Assembly (NCBI GenBank): GCA_035628645.1
Contig: DASPJL010000139.1
Span: 1 to 11,733 of the forward strand
Length of the DNA stretch: 11,733 nucleotides
Direction of reading: 5' to 3'
From: DASPJL01 sp035628645
GTDB lineage: Bacteria; Bacteroidota; Bacteroidia; Cytophagales; Cyclobacteriaceae
Below, piece by piece: positions 7,803-11,733 of this stretch. The notes beneath the pieces were generated by a model. It saw only the letters and a list, made by a program, of their open reading frames with translations, searched no databases and was not told where the DNA came from. The translations under genes were made by a program, and so were the position numbers. Position 1 is the stretch's first letter, and each line of letters starts with the position of its first letter.

Positions 7803-8816
7803 TCACCATAAATAGGGCCTTGAAAAATTGTTTCCCATTAGCATGATTCCTACCACAAGTTCATGACTTCCACTCGTAAAGTTGCTTATTCCTGCGATGG
7901 TGTGGTCATAGGAATAACCTACATTCAGCCAATTATTAATGGTTCCACCGGCTATCAAAGAAAGCGTTCCTGAAGTCTGGTAAGAAAGGCCTGCCCAGTA
8001 TTGATCCCGGTACCTCAGTTTTGCATTAAAGTTGTAGATCAATGGAAGGTCAGAGGTATAAGTGAGCATTAATCCCGGCATAAGATCAAAATTTTCATTC
8101 ATCTTAAATATGAATCCTGACATGAACCGGTGGGAAATCTTTTCATCCACGAGGGTCGAATCACTAGTTACATCTTCAGAGACAGCGATCTTGGACTTGT
8201 ATACATCCAGGGCGGAATATCCCAGGTAAAAAGCATTGGAGTAGAGTAATCCACCAAGATTTAAACCAAATCTGGAATAAGCTATACTGCTGTATTGTGA
8301 AAATATGGGGTCTGGATTAACTTCAAATTGAATAGATGATACATCCACGCGATTACTAAAAAAGTAAGGAGATGCCGCCAGTGAGAACTTCAGCTTTTCG
8401 CCCAGTCCCAAATGAAGAGCATAAGATAACTGAATCCGTTGTTGGGTAAAATTATCCTGGTTTTCATTCACATAAAAGGCGCCCAGTCCATGCTTAAGTA
8501 TTTTTATGGAAGGGTCTTTATATTGATTATATAGGTCAGGATTACTTATTCTTAAAGAATATAACTTGAGTTTGTTAACCTGAGAAGCATTAAAAGGCGC
8601 GTTTATGGAAAAAAAAGTTGTTTTGGGTGCATATTCATAAGCGCCAAGGTTTTGCTTTCTACCAAACTTCAGATCCAAAAACGGTTCAATCCCTGTAAAG
8701 GCAGGGTTATACAATTGTGGGCTTTGAAAGAACTGAGTTAGTTTGACATGGTTCTGTGAAAAAGCTGAAATTGTAAAAACTATTAAAAATATCGGTGTTA
8801 ATAAAATTTTTCTCAT
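7803..8816 (-). CDS. PorP/SprF family Type IX secretion-associated outer-membrane protein
   Basis: This is a 337-residue outer-membrane beta-barrel-type protein. A signal peptide ends at about residues 20/21 (SAFS-Q), followed by the family hallmark SPQLYNPAFTG at 32-42. Alternating beta strands with many aromatic and glycine residues then continue to the end, closing with SRPYLW. The size is typical. Homologues act with the Type IX secretion machinery: PorP is needed for secretion in Porphyromonas, and SprF for delivery of the adhesin SprB in Flavobacterium. Many lone copies sit beside one cargo gene with a type B sorting domain, exactly as here. The start lies 10 bp after the adhesin stop, with AGAGGAA immediately upstream as ribosome binding site, so co-translation with the cargo is likely. 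The upstream stop is a tandem TAG-TAA (8824-8829) overlapping this leader. Confidence 0.93.
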   Translation of the reverse strand: MRKILLTPIFLIVFTISAFSQNHVKLTQFFQSPQLYNPAFTGIEPFLDLKFGRKQNLGAYEYAPKTTFFSINAPFNASQVNKLKLYSLRISNPDLYNQYKDPSIKILKHGLGAFYVNENQDNFTQQRIQLSYALHLGLGEKLKFSLAASPYFFSNRVDVSSIQFEVNPDPIFSQYSSIAYSRFGLNLGGLLYSNAFYLGYSALDVYKSKIAVSEDVTSDSTLVDEKISHRFMSGFIFKMNENFDLMPGLMLTYTSDLPLIYNFNAKLRYRDQYWAGLSYQTSGTLSLIAGGTINNWLNVGYSYDHTIAGISNFTSGSHELVVGIMLMGNNFSRPYLW

Positions 8817-8826
8817 ATTCCTCTTA

Positions 8827-11733
8827 CTACCTTAAAATCGCTACGGTCCCTTTATATTTTTTACCTTTTTCTCTCAGATCGATGAAATAGTAGTATGTGC
8901 CGATCCCTAATGGTTGATTGTTGTGACTACCATTCCATTTCTCTTTATATCCTTGTGATTGAAATAATCTTTGTCCATTCTTCCCATATACTTCCACAAT
9001 ACAATCGGGATAAAGGTCTATATTTTCTATGGTCCAAAGATCATTTGTGCCGTCATCATTAGGTGTGATACCTTCCGGAATATTTATTTCAACAAAAACG
9101 TCGGTTATTTGTATTCTCTTTTCTATCGGCTCCGAATACGCTTTTCCGTCCCATATTTTGAAAGTGACTGTTTTAAGTCCGACCGCTGCTTCTCCTATAT
9201 AATTATTATAAAACAATACAGAGTTAAGGGCTTCTTCCCAAACTGATTTTTCTGCTTTACCTATCAGTACCAAAATTCCATTTTCCGAATCATACGGCTT
9301 TACTTGAATTTCGTCGGTGTTTTTGAAAAAGATGAAATCACGCCCTTTTTCATATCCTTCTACAATCTGGATTACCGCACTGTCGAGTAATGTATCATCT
9401 ACATCTTCTACAAGCATTGACGTTGTAATCACTGTATTCAGGTCCCCCTGACTAAATAAAAGCGGCTCAGAATCATCATTGCTTAGTAAGGGTGGATCAT
9501 TTACAGGGAGAACCGTAATGGTCGCAGTAGCAATTTCACCCGACAAACCCGAGTTGTTATTGTTTGAAGAAGCCTGTACATCAAAGCTTCCGTTTTCGAT
9601 ACTATTTAAACCAGGCGTAAACCGTAATCCTTGTTTTCCATCTTCCACCGTAATGAATGCACCTTCCTGAATTTGCGTAATACCATCATTTTTGTATAAA
9701 GTTCCTCCAATAATATTTGAAACTTTGAAATAAGTAATGTCGGGGTCCTCCGGCAAACTTCTTTGAACCGTTAAGTCAGGAGGAGACTGGGTGTCTTCCA
9801 ATGTTTCTGTATTGGTTACCAGAGGGCTTCCAAAAACGTTAGGAAGTGTGGTAACGTTCATGGTATTTGAATTCCCTGAAATGCCAGCCCTGTTTCCTGC
9901 CCTTACTCTGTACTGATAAGTTGTATTTACCAGCAGACCTGTTACCTCCAGGGTTGTGTCAGTTATTTCCCTATTATCATAATTGGGTAAAAGCGTATTA
10001 AAGTTATCAGAGGAAACATCTATATAATATTCTGTTGCACTTGAAATTGACGTCCAATGGGCAGTAAACCTTGTTTTTCTGATATCGGTTGCCTCTTTGG
10101 CAACGGGAGCATCAGGTGGGTTTGGCAAAGTCGTAATAGTAATAATATTTGAATTTGGAGAAATTCCTGCGGCATTTACCGCTCTTACCCTGTATTTGTA
10201 AGTCGAATTGGCCACAAGGTTACTCACCACTAAAGGAGTATCTGTAACGACCAAATTATTATAACCCGGAATATTGGTTGCGAAATTGTCGTTTGATAAG
10301 TCAAACTGATATTCAGTAGCGCCGGGAACTAAGCTCCAGGAAGCTTTGAATCCTGTTTGAGTTATTGAAGCTGCATCATAGGCGACAGGTGCCGCAGGTA
10401 AAGCAGGTAAGGTAGTTACATCAATAACATTGGAATTTACAGATTCTCCCCCTGCATTCATAGACCGGATCCTGTATTTATAGGCGGTTTTAGGAGAAAG
10501 CCCCGTTACTTCCACGCTTGTTCCTGTTACTGATTTTGAACTATATCCAGGAACAAAAGTTAAAAAGTTGTCCTTGGATACATCCAGCTCATAACTCGTT
10601 GACCCCAACATTCCTTCCCAATTGGCGGTGAAGGAATTTTGGGCCACGTTAGAGGCTGTGAGTGCCGTCGGCTGTCCCGGAACATCCGGTAAGGTAGTTT
10701 CGCTGACGACATTGGAGTTTGAAGAAGTTCCGCCATTATTGACTGCCCTTACCCTGTATTGATAAGGAGTTTCAGGAGATAAGCCGGTCACTATTAAAAA
10801 GGTATCGGTAGTTGCTTTATTTTGATATCCCGTTATGTACGAACTGAAGTTATTAGTTGACAGATCGAAACGATATTCTACTGCAGTTGCTACTCGACTC
10901 CAGTGCACCGTAAATCCATTTTTACTTTTTGAAGTGGCAGGAGAGGCTACAGGAGCGGCAGGTTGTAAATTAAGGGTAGTTACACTTCGGTCATTGGAAG
11001 AAATTGACGTCCCTCCCGCATTTTTTGCCCTTACTCTGTATTGATATGGGGTGTTAGGTGATAAGCTGGTTACTGAGGCAGAAGTACCTGTAATGGTTTT
11101 AGAATTGAAACCCGGTAAAAAGGTTTGGAAATTATCAGCAGAAACATCTAACTGATAGCTTGTAGCCCCTGTTGACGGATTCCATCTTGCAGTAAAAGAA
11201 GAAGCTGTTATATTGGTCGCAGCGATTGTAACAGGCTTAGGAGGAATAGCCGGTAAGGTGGTTACGGAAATTTCGCTGGAATTTGGGGAAGGACCACCAA
11301 GATTGACTGCTCTAACTCTAAACTTATATGGTGTATTGGGACTAAGATTAGAGATTTCTGTCGTAGTTCCTAAAACGGATTTAGACTCATAACCAGTGAC
11401 AAATGTTGCAAAGTCGTCTGTCGAAACATCTATTTGATAACTGATCGCACCTGAAACTGCTGACCAGGAAGCCACAAATTCTGTTTGTTGAACTATAGTA
11501 ACAGGATTTGCATCAGGAGCAGGAGCAGTTAATGTTGTTGCGCTTACGACATCAGAAGCACCTGACGTACCAGCAGAATTCCTGGCCCTTACCCTGTAGT
11601 AAACAATTATATTTTGTGAAAGGTCGGTATGAGAATAGCCGATAGTATTTGCAGGCAATGTCGCGATCTCTTCCCAGGCACCTAATATTGACGTTCTTGA
11701 TTCTACTATAAAGTTGTCTTCGTTATTTGAGTT
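8827..11733 (-). CDS. Partial large FN3-repeat surface protein with Type IX type B sorting domain
   Basis: The 968 visible residues are the C-terminal part of a secreted, probably cell-surface protein. The frame is open through the right edge, so the N-terminus is outside the window; a TTG at 11658 should not be taken as the start because coding continues above it in frame. In order: the tail of one FN3 domain (visible residues 1-67, with YYRVRARNSAG), six FN3 domains of exactly 94 residues each (74-637) with YRVRA and VTTLP landmarks, a cadherin-like or Ig-like region (638-884) containing VNDPP (744-748), and a CHU_C/gliding-associated C-terminal domain (885-968) with PNDDGTND and GTYYYFIDL. 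The last domain directs export and surface attachment by the Type IX system. No catalytic domain is visible, so adhesion or matrix binding is the best inference. The adjacent PorP/SprF gene is its probable partner. Confidence 0.95.
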   Translation of the reverse strand, partial: NSNNEDNFIVESRTSILGAWEEIATLPANTIGYSHTDLSQNIIVYYRVRARNSAGTSGASDVVSATTLTAPAPDANPVTIVQQTEFVASWSAVSGAISYQIDVSTDDFATFVTGYESKSVLGTTTEISNLSPNTPYKFRVRAVNLGGPSPNSSEISVTTLPAIPPKPVTIAATNITASSFTARWNPSTGATSYQLDVSADNFQTFLPGFNSKTITGTSASVTSLSPNTPYQYRVRAKNAGGTSISSNDRSVTTLNLQPAAPVASPATSKSKNGFTVHWSRVATAVEYRFDLSTNNFSSYITGYQNKATTDTFLIVTGLSPETPYQYRVRAVNNGGTSSNSNVVSETTLPDVPGQPTALTASNVAQNSFTANWEGMLGSTSYELDVSKDNFLTFVPGYSSKSVTGTSVEVTGLSPKTAYKYRIRSMNAGGESVNSNVIDVTTLPALPAAPVAYDAASITQTGFKASWSLVPGATEYQFDLSNDNFATNIPGYNNLVVTDTPLVVSNLVANSTYKYRVRAVNAAGISPNSNIITITTLPNPPDAPVAKEATDIRKTRFTAHWTSISSATEYYIDVSSDNFNTLLPNYDNREITDTTLEVTGLLVNTTYQYRVRAGNRAGISGNSNTMNVTTLPNVFGSPLVTNTETLEDTQSPPDLTVQRSLPEDPDITYFKVSNIIGGTLYKNDGITQIQEGAFITVEDGKQGLRFTPGLNSIENGSFDVQASSNNNNSGLSGEIATATITVLPVNDPPLLSNDDSEPLLFSQGDLNTVITTSMLVEDVDDTLLDSAVIQIVEGYEKGRDFIFFKNTDEIQVKPYDSENGILVLIGKAEKSVWEEALNSVLFYNNYIGEAAVGLKTVTFKIWDGKAYSEPIEKRIQITDVFVEINIPEGITPNDDGTNDLWTIENIDLYPDCIVEVYGKNGQRLFQSQGYKEKWNGSHNNQPLGIGTYYYFIDLREKGKKYKGTVAILR
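8830..9081 (-). other. CHU_C / gliding-associated type B sorting domain (coding)
   Basis: These are the last 84 residues of the FN3 protein. The pattern matches the known domain: an NIPEGITPNDDGTNDLW entry, a VEVYGKNGQRLFQS strand pair, a KWNG turn, PLGIGTYYYFIDL, and a final GTVAILR. In the family this domain acts as a Type IX secretion signal that needs a PorP/SprF-type partner, unlike the shorter type A domains. It is intact to the stop codon. Confidence 0.9.
9082..9822 (-). other. Cadherin-like/Ig-like spacer region of the FN3 protein (coding)
   Basis: This region of 247 residues lies between the FN3 array and the sorting domain. Two modules can be traced. The first ends in ATATITVLPVNDPP, the usual exit of bacterial cadherin-like repeats. 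The second runs through LVEDVDDTLLDSAV, SVLFYNN and TVTFKIWDG to KRIQITDV. Clusters of Asp/Glu at the module joints (VEDVDD, NDDSEP) would suit calcium binding, which is inference. Module borders are approximate. Confidence 0.6.
9823..11514 (-). repeat. Six tandem 282-bp units encoding 94-residue FN3 domains
   Basis: The units lie at 11233-11514, 10951-11232, 10669-10950, 10387-10668, 10105-10386 and 9823-10104, with no insertion or deletion between them. Each carries W at position 17, a DVS-DNF-type stretch at about 29-35, PGY/TGY at 40-42, a V/T-rich strand, LSPNTPYQYRVRA at about 57-69, a GG or AG turn and VTTLP near the end. The units have diverged in sequence, so they are old duplications kept at constant length. 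The partial FN3 domain above 11514 belongs to a different subtype. Confidence 0.93.

Noticed and set aside
11656..11658. TTG as the start codon of the large FN3 protein
   Set aside because: The frame continues without a stop to the last base of the window, and the 25 upstream residues complete an FN3 domain, so the gene is cut by the window edge.

Overview
The window comes from a Bacteroidota genome, probably a gliding or environmental lineage such as Cytophagales (the rank is inference). The phylum call rests on four things: a surface protein ending in a CHU_C/gliding-type (type B) Type IX secretion sorting domain, a PorP/SprF-family protein beside it, a carboxypeptidase-regulatory-domain TonB receptor paired with a DUF4249 lipoprotein, and AT-rich intergenic DNA with few Shine-Dalgarno sites. 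No phage, transposase, CRISPR, tRNA or rRNA gene was seen.

Layout. Positions 1-415 hold no gene, but contain a 10-bp-period tandem repeat (108-154), a 13-bp direct repeat and a possible operator-like repeat. A MATE multidrug exporter (416-1846, +) follows and converges on an OafA-type membrane acyltransferase (1907-3001, -). All remaining genes are on the minus strand: a single-domain cupin (3253-3735), a DUF4249 lipoprotein (3897-4730) just downstream of its TonB-dependent receptor (4734-7028), a small coiled-coil lipoprotein (7249-7668), a PorP/SprF-family protein (7803-8816), and the C-terminal 968 residues of a large fibronectin-III adhesin-like protein (8827-11733) that runs off the right edge.

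Two functional modules stand out. The first reads adhesin > PorP/SprF (10 bp gap) > coiled-coil lipoprotein (gap about 134 bp) > minus-strand intrinsic terminator (7118-7153). It looks like a Type IX secretion cargo with its dedicated outer-membrane partner and an accessory lipoprotein. The second is the receptor plus DUF4249 lipoprotein pair (3 bp gap), an outer-membrane uptake pair organised like SusC/SusD but from different families; its substrate cannot be read from the sequence. The MATE, acyltransferase and cupin genes appear to be independent single-gene units. Most of the window is ordinary for this phylum. The items most worth a second look are the six FN3 repeats of exactly 94 residues, the lipoprotein attached to the secretion pair, the DUF4249 pair and the short tandem repeat near the left edge.
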